From assembly GCA_008081045.1 (NCBI GenBank), contig VMDC01000020.1, positions 124,001 to 188,000 of the forward strand: a DNA stretch of 64,000 nt. Reading direction: 5' to 3'. This document shows positions 18,604 through 26,901 of the stretch, in pieces (position 1 is the first letter of the stretch; every line of letters begins with the position of its first letter). Source of the stretch: Gammaproteobacteria bacterium. GTDB taxonomy: Bacteria; Pseudomonadota; Gammaproteobacteria; Pseudomonadales; Pseudohongiellaceae. The translations under genes were made by a program, and so were the position numbers. A model generated the notes under the pieces. It worked only from the letters and a program-made list of their open reading frames with translations, made no database searches and was not told where the DNA came from.

Positions 18604-19574
18604 TGGACAAGGTGGCTGTGGCTGGCCGGAAGGATAACCGATCCCAGCGAGCTTTCGATGATTTCCCGAATCTCGTCGGCCAGCTGCTTATAGAAGTTCC
18701 TGACCGGCGAGGTGTTACGCCAGACCAGCGCATGGTTGCGAACCACATTGATGCCTTCCACATCTGTGACCCGTAGCTCTTTCTTGTCCCGGATCTCTGA
18801 CTTGACGTAGAGCGCAGGCAGAAAGGCGATACCCATGCCCATTACCACCATCTGTCTGAGGGTGTCGAGGCTGGTCCCTTCGTAGTCTCTCAGGACTACT
18901 GCCCCCACTCGCTCGCACAGCTCCGTAATTTGGCGGTGGAAAAGGTGATGTTCGCTGATCGTCAGGACCGGTTCTCCGAGCAGGTCCATGCGGTTTATCC
19001 GGGTCTTGTTGCCCAACCGGTGATCTTTGGCCAGCGCCAGTTTCAGAGGCTCCCGAAACAAAGGAGCGACCACGAGCTCTTTGGACATGATTGGCAGGGT
19101 AGTGAGAATCAGATCATGCTGACCGTTGATCAGGCCGGTTTCAAGATCACTGGGTGGGTCCTCGCGCACATACAGTTTCAGATCGGTGTAGCGCTGGTGT
19201 ACAGGGTTCAGAATATGAGGAAGCAGATAGGGCCCCAGCGTCGGGGTGACGCCAAGTCGATAGGTCCCCATGCCGCCTCCGGAAAGCAGTGCGGCCTGAG
19301 TGGTAAATCCCTGCGCTTCCTCAAGCACCCGCCGTGCGCTGAGCAGCAGTTCACGCCCTTGTGGCGTGGTGTTGATGCCTTTTCTGGTGCGCTCAAACAG
19401 CTGGATATTGAGCGCTTTTTCCATAATGCCCACCTGGTTGCTCAGGGTAGGTTGTGTGATGTTCAGGCGAAACGCTGCCTGGCGGAAACTGCCATATTCG
19501 GCGACCGCGGCAAAGTATTGCAGCTGTTTGAGTGAGAAATTTTCCAGCGTATTCACATTGACACCAAAAGCCAC
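18600..19574 (-). CDS. OxyR-like LysR-family regulator lacking the peroxidatic cysteine
   Basis: A 324-residue LysR-type regulator. The winged helix-turn-helix covers about residues 14-70 (LQYFAAVAEYGSFRQAA, ITQPTLSNQVGIMEK). The effector domain begins LGVTPTLGPYLLPHI and contains TSLDTLRQMVVMGMGIAFLPAL, strikingly like OxyR. In OxyR the redox pair is Cys199 and Cys208. Here the aligned loop SEHHLFHRQITELC has Leu211 at the first position and keeps Cys220 at the second. The classical disulfide switch therefore cannot form. It is divergent from the carbonic anhydrase and SulP genes and overlaps the lipoprotein gene by four bases. It probably controls one or both flanking operons. Confidence 0.85.
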   Translation of the reverse strand: MAFGVNVNTLENFSLKQLQYFAAVAEYGSFRQAAFRLNITQPTLSNQVGIMEKALNIQLFERTRKGINTTPQGRELLLSARRVLEEAQGFTTQAALLSGGGMGTYRLGVTPTLGPYLLPHILNPVHQRYTDLKLYVREDPPSDLETGLINGQHDLILTTLPIMSKELVVAPLFREPLKLALAKDHRLGNKTRINRMDLLGEPVLTISEHHLFHRQITELCERVGAVVLRDYEGTSLDTLRQMVVMGMGIAFLPALYVKSEIRDKKELRVTDVEGINVVRNHALVWRNTSPVRNFYKQLADEIREIIESSLGSVILPASHSHLVQ

Positions 19575-19589
19575 GGGGCTTTGTTTCTA

Positions 19590-19606
19590 TATAGATAAAA
19601 TCTATA
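19590..19606. promoter_or_regulatory. OxyR/LysR-type binding palindrome
   Basis: TATAGATAAAATCTATA is a perfect 7-3-7 inverted repeat containing ATAG-N7-CTAT, the half-module of the OxyR consensus, and T-N11-A, the LysR box. It lies 16 bp upstream of the OxyR-like gene and about 92 bp upstream of the carbonic anhydrase start, in an AT-rich stretch. It is the obvious candidate operator for autoregulation and divergent control. A second well-matched OxyR module at the standard spacing is not visible. Confidence 0.6.
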
Positions 19607-19697
19607 ACGAATTTATATATTTGGCAATATTTTTATCAACCACACCTACTTACAATTGGAGCTCAATTATTTCTGTGTCTTTGATGAGGTCAGATCA

Positions 19698-20333
19698 ATG
19701 GAAAAGTTAATTTCAGGCATCAAGCGGTTTCGCGGGTCGTCTTACGAGGAGCGCAAAAAACTCTTCTCAGAGTTGGCGAACGGGCAGAGTCCTGAGGTCC
19801 TGTTCATTACCTGCTCAGACTCCCGAATCGATCCGAGTCTGCTGACCCAGACTGAACCCGGAGACCTGTTCATTATTCGTAATGCCGGCAATATCGTCCC
19901 TCCGAATGTGCGGGTGGCGGGTGGAGTCACCGCTTCTATTGAATTTGCGGTCGCAGCCCTGGGCGTCAAACACATTGTGGTATGTGGTCATAGCGACTGC
20001 GGAGCCATGAAAGGCGCATTGAATCCGGGCGCGCTGACGGACCTGCCCCATGTAAAGGACTGGCTTGAGCACTCCCGCGGCGCCGTTGAGGCAGTTCGGG
20101 CAAGACACGGCGAATCAGCAGACGCCTTGGAGCAGGTAACGCGAGAAAACGTGGTACAGCAGCTGCAAAATCTGCGCACTCATCCGGCGGTGCTGGCCAA
20201 ACTGGCTACCGGAGACGTGGAGCTGCATGGCTGGGTCTACGATATTGAGCATGGCACGATCGAGGCCTATCAGGACAGCAGCAACAGTTTCATTCCGGTT
20301 GAAGAACGTTATCAGCAATTTATGGGTGAGTGA
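19698..20333 (+). CDS. can: beta-class carbonic anhydrase
   Basis: A 211-residue zinc enzyme interconverting CO2 and bicarbonate in the cytoplasm. The ligands are plain: Cys39 in ITCSDSRIDP with the Asp41/Arg43 dyad, and His98 and Cys101 in VCGHSDCGAMKG. These occupy the same numbering as E. coli Can. RNAGNIVPP and GWVYDIEHGTIEAY are also typical. The ATG at 19698 follows GAGGT; a longer reading adds 14 residues. The next gene is a SulP anion transporter 56 bp downstream, suggesting a bicarbonate uptake and hydration pair. Confidence 0.93.
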   Translation: MEKLISGIKRFRGSSYEERKKLFSELANGQSPEVLFITCSDSRIDPSLLTQTEPGDLFIIRNAGNIVPPNVRVAGGVTASIEFAVAALGVKHIVVCGHSDCGAMKGALNPGALTDLPHVKDWLEHSRGAVEAVRARHGESADALEQVTRENVVQQLQNLRTHPAVLAKLATGDVELHGWVYDIEHGTIEAYQDSSNSFIPVEERYQQFMGE

Positions 20334-20389
20334 TGCCAAGCGCGCTTGACATGGACGCAGGATAGTTTGAATTCGCAAAGGACAGATTG

Positions 20390-22054
20390 ATGATAGATTT
20401 CAAAACTAAAGATCTCAAAGGGGACCTGTTCGGTGGGCTGACCGCTGGAGTGGTAGCCCTTCCGCTGGCCTTGGCATTCGGCGAGGCGTCGGGTGCCGGA
20501 CCAATTGCGGGATTGTATGGCGCAATTTTCGTCGGTTTTTTTGCCTCTCTGTTTGGCGGCACTGGCTCTCAGGTCACTGGACCTACCGGGCCCATGGTTG
20601 TCGTTTTTGCCGGCGTCTATGCCGCGCTGGACGGCAATCCCTCGCTGGTTTTCACCACAGTGGTGCTTGCCGGCGCCATTCAGATTGCCTTCGGTGTTTT
20701 CAAGCTGGGTCAGTACATCCGTCTGGTCCCCTATCCGGTGATTTCCGGATTCATGAGCGGCATAGGCTGCATCATCATTGCGCTGCAGACCTCCCGCTTG
20801 CTGGGGCATGAACCGGAAGGCAGCGGGACCATTCCTGCGCTGGTGGAAATTCCCAGCGCCGTGGCTGATCCGAACTTTGCAGCGCTTATTCTGGGTGTGC
20901 TCACGCTCTTGATTGCGTTCAAATGGCCGGCGCGACTGGCCAAAATCGTGCCACCACCGCTGGCGGCTCTGATCATTGGCACACTTGCCAGTCTCTTCCT
21001 GTCCGGCGCGCCGATCCTGGGAGATATTCCCACCGGGTTGCCCAGTTTTATCATGCCGAGCCTCAATCAGGACACCATCCTGATTGTGTTCGAAGCGGCG
21101 TTGATACTGGCCCTGCTTGGCTCGATCGACAGCCTGCTTACCTCTCTGGTTGCGGACAATATGACCCGTACCCGGCACAACTCCAACCGCGAGTTGATCG
21201 GTCAGGGGATCGGCAACGTGGTGGCTGGCCTGTTCGGAGGCATTGCGAGCGCTGGCGCCACCATGAGAACGGTGATCAACATCCGAACCGGAGGAACCAC
21301 TAAAATCTCCGGCATGCTGCACAGCCTGTTCCTGCTGGCTATTGTCATAGTCCTGGCACCTCTGGCGGCGAATATTCCACACACGGTTCTGGCTGGCATT
21401 TTGATCAAGACCGGTTGGGACATCATCGACCGGGCTTATATTGTGAAGGCCCATCGCGGGCCACGCTGGGACCTTGCCCTGATGCTGCTGGTGCTGATAC
21501 TTACGGTGTTCGTCGATTTGATCACTGCGGTCGTCGCCGGTGTGGTGTTAGCCTCCCTGGCTTTCGTCAAGCAGATTGCCGACGAGCAGTTGAAGTCTCT
21601 GAGGGACATCACTAACGAAGGGCTGTCGATCAATTTTTCCGAAGAAGAAGCGGAATTGATGACCCATGCACACAAGCGTATCAACGTCTTTGATTTCGGT
21701 GGCCCGTTAAGTTTCGGAGCGGCCGCTGATGTTGGACACCAGATTCGTGAAAAATCGAAAGGCCCCAGCCAGGTGATGATTTTTGATTTTTCCCAGGTGC
21801 CCTTTATTGACGTGTCGGCGGCGCGTGCAATGGAAACGATTGCGAATGATGGAAAAGTCTCTAATAAACTGGTCTATATCTCAGGGATGACTGATCAGAT
21901 TCGCACCATGCTTACCGAGCTGATGGGCGATATAGTGCCCCGAGATCAGTACTTTGACTCGCGTCGTGACGCCATTGCCGCCGCGGTCGAATTTGTGGAG
22001 AGTACCGAAGCGGATCCGTCTCAGGGGGGCGGCGCCGAGCCTTCGCCTGCCTGA
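20390..22054 (+). CDS. SulP-family anion transporter with STAS domain (likely bicarbonate)
   Basis: A 554-residue transporter. About residues 1-410 form the membrane core, starting with DLKGDLFGGLTAGVVALPLALAFG and including VTGPTGPMVVVFAG, the SulP signature region. Residues from roughly 430 form a cytoplasmic STAS domain (MIFDFSQVPFIDVSAARAM). SulP proteins carry sulfate, bicarbonate or dicarboxylates. Pairing with a carbonic anhydrase makes bicarbonate, BicA-like, the best guess, probably with sodium. AAAGGA sits seven bases before the ATG at 20390. The C-terminal tail is low-complexity (DPSQGGGAEPSPA). Confidence 0.88.
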   Translation: MIDFKTKDLKGDLFGGLTAGVVALPLALAFGEASGAGPIAGLYGAIFVGFFASLFGGTGSQVTGPTGPMVVVFAGVYAALDGNPSLVFTTVVLAGAIQIAFGVFKLGQYIRLVPYPVISGFMSGIGCIIIALQTSRLLGHEPEGSGTIPALVEIPSAVADPNFAALILGVLTLLIAFKWPARLAKIVPPPLAALIIGTLASLFLSGAPILGDIPTGLPSFIMPSLNQDTILIVFEAALILALLGSIDSLLTSLVADNMTRTRHNSNRELIGQGIGNVVAGLFGGIASAGATMRTVINIRTGGTTKISGMLHSLFLLAIVIVLAPLAANIPHTVLAGILIKTGWDIIDRAYIVKAHRGPRWDLALMLLVLILTVFVDLITAVVAGVVLASLAFVKQIADEQLKSLRDITNEGLSINFSEEEAELMTHAHKRINVFDFGGPLSFGAAADVGHQIREKSKGPSQVMIFDFSQVPFIDVSAARAMETIANDGKVSNKLVYISGMTDQIRTMLTELMGDIVPRDQYFDSRRDAIAAAVEFVESTEADPSQGGGAEPSPA

Positions 22055-22082
22055 TCGGGTCTGGGCCTTGAGATGGCCGGGA

Positions 22083-22310
22083 ATGATGAGCCTGAGCCGG
22101 CGATCTATTCTGAAAAAAACGCTCTGGGTTTGGTTGCAGCTGTGGCTGGGGCTTCATCTTGGTGAGTGGTTGCTCGGTCTATCTGGGCTTGGCGATGTTG
22201 CTGTCCTGTTCGCTCTGAGTTTAGTTACCCGGATGGCAATGCATCCAGGCATGGAAGAAGAACAAACAGGCCGGGAACAAATTATGAGATCACTCAGTTG
22301 CAAGTGCTGA
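22083..22310 (+). CDS. possible small membrane protein, unknown
   Basis: A 75-residue reading frame starting with MMSLSRR, followed by a tryptophan/leucine-rich hydrophobic stretch (WVWLQLWLGLHLGEWLLG) and a second one (VAVLFALSLV), then a charged tail. It lies 28 bp after the SulP stop and before a strong terminator, so it would be on the same transcript. Codon composition is not decisive and no family is recognised. It could be non-coding 3' sequence. Confidence 0.35.
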   Translation: MMSLSRRSILKKTLWVWLQLWLGLHLGEWLLGLSGLGDVAVLFALSLVTRMAMHPGMEEEQTGREQIMRSLSCKC

Positions 22311-22354
22311 GCCAACTGGATCTGTCAGTGCCTTCGCAATTTCCAGATCAGCTT

Positions 22355-22390
22355 AAAAGCAGAAGCCCTGATCGGGGTTCTGCTTTTTTT
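22355..22390 (+). terminator. strong intrinsic terminator
   Basis: AGCAGAA at 22358-22364 pairs with TTCTGCT at 22378-22384, with a further CCC/GGG inner stem and the loop region TGATC. Seven T residues (22384-22390) follow, and AAAA precedes the stem. It should end the carbonic anhydrase-SulP transcript. Confidence 0.85.
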
Positions 22391-22453
22391 GTGGCGCCTC
22401 CGGCGCGCCGGTCCCTTGAGTACGGTTGCCGCACCCGCGCGGCGAGGCGCCTG

Positions 22454-23305
22454 TTGAATGCTGCCGTTAGCCTTTGGATAACGCTGCTGATCACCACCGC
22501 CAGTGGCGCCGTTTCATCTGCGGTTGCCGCGCAGGAACCCGTCTCTTCTGTCGATGAACCCGTATCCGTGCAGTTGCGCAGTGAGTCGCTGACCTGGGGT
22601 GACCTGCATGTCACTGAGAGCGGAGACGCGGCGGGTCAGCCTGTTCTGTTTCTGCACGGCACTCCGGGCAGTGCCGGGTTCTTCACCCGGTATCTCGTGC
22701 ATCCGCGTCTTCAGGATCTGAGGCTACTTGCTATCGACCGGCCCGGATGGGGCAGTTCGATTCTGAGGGAGAATTTCGATGCCACTCTGGCGACTCAGTC
22801 TGAGACAGTGGGCGAGTTTCTGTGCAGCCTGGTCTCGCCGGAGTTCCGACCGGTGGTGGTCGCGCATTCCTATGGGGCAACGCTGGCGCCGCGTCTGATG
22901 ATGGAGTATCCGGATTGCGTGGCTGCGACTCTGCTGCTTGCAGGCGCTGCCGACCCCCTTCTGGCCGGGCCGCGCTGGTATAACTGGTTGACTGAATTTC
23001 CACCGGTCTCATGGGTTGTTGCCTTAAGTGGTACAGGTCTTAAACAGTCCAATGACGAGATGATGCGGGTCCGTGCCGGGCTCGAGGAGGTTCAGGACAC
23101 CTGGACGCTGATTAGACATCCGGTCACCCTGATCCAAGGTGAAGATGACTGGCTGGTCGATCCGGACCACGCCGATTTCATTGAAGCGAAGCTCGCTCAT
23201 ATTCCCGCGCGGATAATCCGCGTCGAGAAAGAGGGGCATCTGATTGTCCACCGTGACCCTGACTTAATCATTGCGGAATTGCGCGCGTTACTCGCCCAGC
23301 TTTAA
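22454..23305 (+). CDS. exported alpha/beta-hydrolase
   Basis: An alpha/beta-hydrolase-fold protein of about 283 residues. VLFLHGTPGSAGFF is the oxyanion segment, VVVAHSYGATLAPR is the nucleophile elbow (GxSxG variant HSYGA), and GEDDWLVDPDHADF plus KEGHLIVH supply the acid and histidine. The N-terminus carries a signal-like helix (WITLLITTASGAVSS, cleavage near AVAAQ). No ATG is available in the right place; TTG at 22454 gives the best signal peptide, while GTG at 22391 would sit directly in the terminator T-tract. The substrate, ester or epoxide or other, is unknown. Its 3' end overlaps the convergent FMN-binding gene by 18 bp. Confidence 0.75.
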   Translation: MNAAVSLWITLLITTASGAVSSAVAAQEPVSSVDEPVSVQLRSESLTWGDLHVTESGDAAGQPVLFLHGTPGSAGFFTRYLVHPRLQDLRLLAIDRPGWGSSILRENFDATLATQSETVGEFLCSLVSPEFRPVVVAHSYGATLAPRLMMEYPDCVAATLLLAGAADPLLAGPRWYNWLTEFPPVSWVVALSGTGLKQSNDEMMRVRAGLEEVQDTWTLIRHPVTLIQGEDDWLVDPDHADFIEAKLAHIPARIIRVEKEGHLIVHRDPDLIIAELRALLAQL

Positions 23306-24505
23306 TTTTCGCTGCAGGTGCACTGCAGCTACCAGCAGCAGGGTTGCCACCAGAATTGAGCGCAACAGAATCCACAGGCTGTCAGGGTCAGCTTTGCTTG
23401 CACTCAGTGTGGCGGCCGCCGCCTCATGGTCAGAACCGTAGAGAAAATCGGACAGGCTTGCCGGAAGCTGATAGTGCACTTCGTCAAAGCTGGCGAACGG
23501 GTCCAGATCGGTTCCAGTGCCGTAAACAAGTCTGAAAGCCTCCCGCGGATTGACTGCCTCGGGCATGACCATGGCCACTGCCAGGCTGGCCTGCCCGGCG
23601 ATCTTGCCGTCTTCGCCGGTTCCGGCAAACAGAATGTTGCCCTGATCCGGCCGGAATAGCGTCTCATTCTGAATAAGTGCCAGTCGCTTTTGCTGCAGAC
23701 GGGCGGTGCTGCCGCGCAGACCCAGCAGGAGCAGGTTGCCCTCTACCGCCTGCTCGCTCAGAGTGCGCTCAAGATTTGAATAGGCCCGACTGCCGATCAG
23801 CATGTCTCCCAGTCGTCCATGCCCCATGTAGGCCACGGCAATATCAAGCTTGGCGCGTTCAGCCAGTTGGGTACTGAACTGCCGCACAAGGCCCGCGTCT
23901 ATCAGGCCGCTCCAGTCGAGCTGCGCGAATGTTTCCAGTGCCGAGATTTCACTTCTGGCTGTTTGGCTGAATTCGGAATTGATCAGATAGGCTTCAGCAA
24001 CCCGCCTGGCGGCATTGCGCACCCCCCGGGTCAGTGCCCAGCTGGTGATGGTGGCCCGGCTGATCGTATCGATATCCGTCCCTAATCTGAATGCGTCCGC
24101 AATCGACTTGTTCGTCAGTTGCTGCGTGAAGCCCGCATCCTCGACAAAATCACCGCGAAAACTCCTGTAGGATTCGGTGTAGTACAACACTTTTGTGCCT
24201 GTCAGAACGCCCTCAAGATCCATACCAACCAGCAGATGAAGCGGACCGCTGAAGCCGACCTCTTCAGGCGGAATGTCCGGCGTGGTAAACACCAGGCCAA
24301 TCAGTTGTTCCTGTTCAGGGTCGCTGAATGCTCGGATAACCGGCGGGCTGCCGCTCTTCTGGGAAAAGCTGATGGCCTGAGGCATCACCTCGAAGAGCCA
24401 GTCTGACTGCAGATTGCGCCACTGCTGCTGGCTCCAGGCTGCACCCGGACAGACAATCAGGAAAGACAGTAACAGACCGCAGACGCTTGAGTGATGACTG
24501 TTCAT
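23288..24505 (-). CDS. exported FMN-binding-domain protein (NosR/RnfG-like domain)
   Basis: A 405-residue protein with a signal peptide (VCGLLLSFLIVCPGAAWS) and a C-terminal membrane helix (LLRSILVATLLLVAAVHL) ending in basic residues. Residues 90-160 carry the FMN_bind domain: GPLHLLVGMDLEGVLTGTKVL and the attachment region DTISRATITSWALTRGV. The usual covalent flavin motif is S/T-G-A-T; here the glycine is Arg, though the threonine is kept. NosR has this domain in front of membrane and Fe-S parts that are missing here, so this is not a full NosR. A role in periplasmic electron transfer is likely. The ATG at 24505 is set by the signal peptide. Confidence 0.72.
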   Translation of the reverse strand: MNSHHSSVCGLLLSFLIVCPGAAWSQQQWRNLQSDWLFEVMPQAISFSQKSGSPPVIRAFSDPEQEQLIGLVFTTPDIPPEEVGFSGPLHLLVGMDLEGVLTGTKVLYYTESYRSFRGDFVEDAGFTQQLTNKSIADAFRLGTDIDTISRATITSWALTRGVRNAARRVAEAYLINSEFSQTARSEISALETFAQLDWSGLIDAGLVRQFSTQLAERAKLDIAVAYMGHGRLGDMLIGSRAYSNLERTLSEQAVEGNLLLLGLRGSTARLQQKRLALIQNETLFRPDQGNILFAGTGEDGKIAGQASLAVAMVMPEAVNPREAFRLVYGTGTDLDPFASFDEVHYQLPASLSDFLYGSDHEAAAATLSASKADPDSLWILLRSILVATLLLVAAVHLQRKLKLGE

Positions 24506-24641
24506 GATGCTTAACCTGAGCCGGACCTGATGAGGGAGTTGGACGCCATCAGAGTTTAACATCGCTGCCGCTTGAGCGGTTGACCGTGGTGGCTATTCAT
24601 CCATTGTTGAGCTTGGCGCGGGCTTGTCAGAGAATGCGGTG

Positions 24642-25058
24642 ATGCACTCGGATTTTTCTTTGCGATCTCAGCTCATTGCCCGTCCCTGGTGGATGCAGCT
24701 GCTGCTGGCGTTCAGCATTTTTATGACCTTTGTCTATCTGCCCTGGGACGTTTTGATCAAGCCGTTGGGCGAAGATCAGGAGGTTTGGTTCGGTGTGCTT
24801 TTTACCGGCTGGTTTGCCAAACTGGGCGGATTGCTGCACTGGCTGGTTTATGGCGCAGCAAGCTACGGCTATCTGAAAATGAAACGCTGGATGCACCCGT
24901 GGTCTGTGATCTATCTGCTGCAGATTGCTCTGGGTATGCTGGTCTGGAGTCTGCTTGATGAGCGTGGCGGCGGTTTGGCGACGGGTTCGATTGTCGCAGG
25001 GTTTTTCCTGCTGATTGCCTATTTCAGCTGGCGGGAACGTGCCAGATTCGACGGCTAG
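24642..25058 (+). CDS. small integral membrane protein, unknown
   Basis: A 138-residue protein with four predicted membrane helices (LLLAFSIFMTFVYLPW, GLLHWLVYGAASYGYL, SVIYLLQIALGMLVW, GSIVAGFFLLIAYFSW). It includes PWDVLIKPL and WFGVLFTGW and ends in a basic RERARFDG. No named family is recognised. A TTG at 24624 would add six residues; neither start has a strong ribosome-binding site. It is divergent from the FMN-binding gene, whose start is 136 bp away, and is followed after 26 bp by a lipoprotein gene on the same strand. Confidence 0.6.
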   Translation: MHSDFSLRSQLIARPWWMQLLLAFSIFMTFVYLPWDVLIKPLGEDQEVWFGVLFTGWFAKLGGLLHWLVYGAASYGYLKMKRWMHPWSVIYLLQIALGMLVWSLLDERGGGLATGSIVAGFFLLIAYFSWRERARFDG

Positions 25059-25084
25059 ATTTGACGGCGAGATTGGAGTCACAG

Positions 25085-25984
25085 ATGCGCGCAGGTTTCA
25101 CATTTGCCAAGATTCCGAAGGCTTTACCAGGTCTCATCTGCTGCCTGGCTCTTCATGCCTGCTCACCGGGCCAGGACCGGGAGTTGAATGTGGCATTCGT
25201 GACTGAGTTCCCCGATTTGCTGGAGGAAAGCTCTGCGCTGGCCATTGCGGATGAAGTGGTCTGGACATTGAACGACAGCGGCAATACCGCCGTCCTGTTT
25301 GCCCTGTCCTTGCAAGGTCAGATTCTGGCTGAAATCCCCATTGGCAATGCGCGCAATGTGGATTGGGAGTCGCTGGCTCAGGACGAAACCCATTTTTTTG
25401 TGGCGGACACCGGGAATAATCTGAACAGCCGTGATCGCCTGGCCATCTATCGCATCCCCAAACCGCGCTTGGATTCAGAGAACATCGCTGCAGAGTTGAT
25501 TTCGATCAGATATGCAGGGTATGAATCGGGCAACCTGTCTTCCCATAATTTTGATGCAGAGGCACTGGCAGTGCGCGGTGATGAGCTCTGGTTATTTTCG
25601 AAAAACCGGGGGAATGGCAATTCAGATCTCTATCGTTTACCCAAGTTGCCCGGCGATTATGTCGTTGAGATTAGCCAATCCCTGCCGGTGCGGTCTCTCG
25701 TCACAGCTGCAGACATTCATCCAGAAACCTCTGAGCTGGTGCTCATCAGCAGTCGGCGGGAAGATTTCGGCTCGCAATCCCTGATCTGGTTTGCGCCGAC
25801 CACTGACGACGGCGTTGACTGGGAGCGGCATCGGTTCGCACATCTGGCGCCTTCAGATCAGTGGGAAGCTGTTGTTTGGCTGGATGAGGCTGAAGTATTG
25901 CTCAGTCATGAAAGTAATACCCGCGGATTTGCAGGGCTCGGCCGCTTTCAGAAGCGCCTGGCGAATCAGAGTCCGACAGACTAG
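25085..25984 (+). CDS. lipoprotein with beta-propeller-like repeats
   Basis: A 299-residue protein. PGLICCLALHACSPG gives lipobox LHAC. The body is strand-rich with recurring D-x-G/N motifs: LNDSGNTAVLFALS, NVDWESLAQDE, FVADTGNNLNSRD, NFDAEALAVRGDELWLFSKN and WEAVVWLDEAEVLLSHE. DWES and DAEALAV are typical of YncE/SdiA-regulated-like or SMP-30-like propellers. The function is unknown. GGAG lies seven bases before the ATG. It follows the small membrane protein closely and is convergent with the DMT transporter. Confidence 0.65.
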   Translation: MRAGFTFAKIPKALPGLICCLALHACSPGQDRELNVAFVTEFPDLLEESSALAIADEVVWTLNDSGNTAVLFALSLQGQILAEIPIGNARNVDWESLAQDETHFFVADTGNNLNSRDRLAIYRIPKPRLDSENIAAELISIRYAGYESGNLSSHNFDAEALAVRGDELWLFSKNRGNGNSDLYRLPKLPGDYVVEISQSLPVRSLVTAADIHPETSELVLISSRREDFGSQSLIWFAPTTDDGVDWERHRFAHLAPSDQWEAVVWLDEAEVLLSHESNTRGFAGLGRFQKRLANQSPTD

Positions 25985-25992
25985 CGACAAAC

Positions 25993-26901
25993 TCAAGCGG
26001 CCGGATTTTCGACAGCATCAGTGGTCTCTCCGGTTTGCCAGGCAGCAACCAGACATCCGGTCACAATCATGGCGGTACCCAGCAGCGTCGTGAAGGTGAG
26101 GGTTTCAGAGAAAAAAATCCAGCCGAGCAGGGCAGCCCAGGCAAATGCCGTGTACTCCACCGGAAGTAAGGTACTTGCCGGCGCCCTGGCATAGGCCCAG
26201 GACATCATCAGCATCGAAAACAGGCCAAGAATTGAAGCGGTGAACAGCTCCGGGACTATTGCGATGGGCGGAACCACGGCAAGGATCGGGGCCAGTGTGC
26301 CGAAAACAAGAATCACCGTCAGATTCTGGAAAAATCCGATTTCTGTGGGCGCCGCTACCAGCGCCTGCTGCCGCTGAAGGATAAGGTTATAGGCATAAAG
26401 GACGGCCGAGCAGAGAATCGCAAGAATACCCTGACCCATTTCAACGTTATAGTTTCCGCTCAGCCTGCCACCGATTACCACCCCTGCGCCGATCAGACCA
26501 ATGACTGACGCGACGATCGAGCGACGATTGATCTGCTCGTGCAGGATCACCGCGGACAAATACAGGGCGATCAGGGGCGCGATAAAAGATAAACCAATGG
26601 CTTCTGCTACCGGCAAATATTTCAAACCCCAGAAGAACAGAAAAGCCATGATCGACACAACGAAGCCGCGCCAGACGTGTAACTTAAGCGCCGATCGTGA
26701 TGGCCACACCGGCTTGCGCCAACAGTACAAACTTCCGGCGAGAACGATAGTGATCAGGCTGCGCCAGAACATGGCGTTGTAGGCGCCGACCTGCAGTGCC
26801 AGTCCTTTCATGGCAACATCCATACCCGAGTAGGTCGCGATGCCCAGAGCGGCAGCGACGAACGCGACAGACAGAGGCTTCAGTTGATGCTGCAAGGGCA
26901 T
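25993..26901 (-). CDS. DMT-superfamily (EamA) metabolite transporter
   Basis: A 302-residue inner-membrane protein with ten hydrophobic segments in two EamA repeats: the first from ALGIATYSGMDVAMKGLA to LSFIAPLIALYLSAVIL, the second from MGQGILAILCSAVLYAYNL to TLLGTAMIVTGCLVA. The region LPVEYTAFAWAALLGWIFFSE is the conserved end of the second repeat. Members export or import amino acids and other small metabolites; the substrate cannot be predicted. It is a single gene, convergent with the lipoprotein gene (8 bp apart). Confidence 0.87.
   Translation of the reverse strand: MPLQHQLKPLSVAFVAAALGIATYSGMDVAMKGLALQVGAYNAMFWRSLITIVLAGSLYCWRKPVWPSRSALKLHVWRGFVVSIMAFLFFWGLKYLPVAEAIGLSFIAPLIALYLSAVILHEQINRRSIVASVIGLIGAGVVIGGRLSGNYNVEMGQGILAILCSAVLYAYNLILQRQQALVAAPTEIGFFQNLTVILVFGTLAPILAVVPPIAIVPELFTASILGLFSMLMMSWAYARAPASTLLPVEYTAFAWAALLGWIFFSETLTFTTLLGTAMIVTGCLVAAWQTGETTDAVENPAA

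Noticed and set aside
19591..19627. Second canonical OxyR module beside the palindrome
   Set aside because: The sequence at the expected 7-bp offset, TTATATATTTGGCAA, does not match ATAG-N7-CTAT.
20312..21454. 380-codon reverse ORF opposite the SulP gene
   Set aside because: Highly Gln/Asn/Arg-rich shadow of a well-supported transporter gene; no family resemblance.
22391..23305. GTG start of the alpha/beta hydrolase at 22391
   Set aside because: It lies immediately after the terminator T-tract, leaving no room for a ribosome-binding site.
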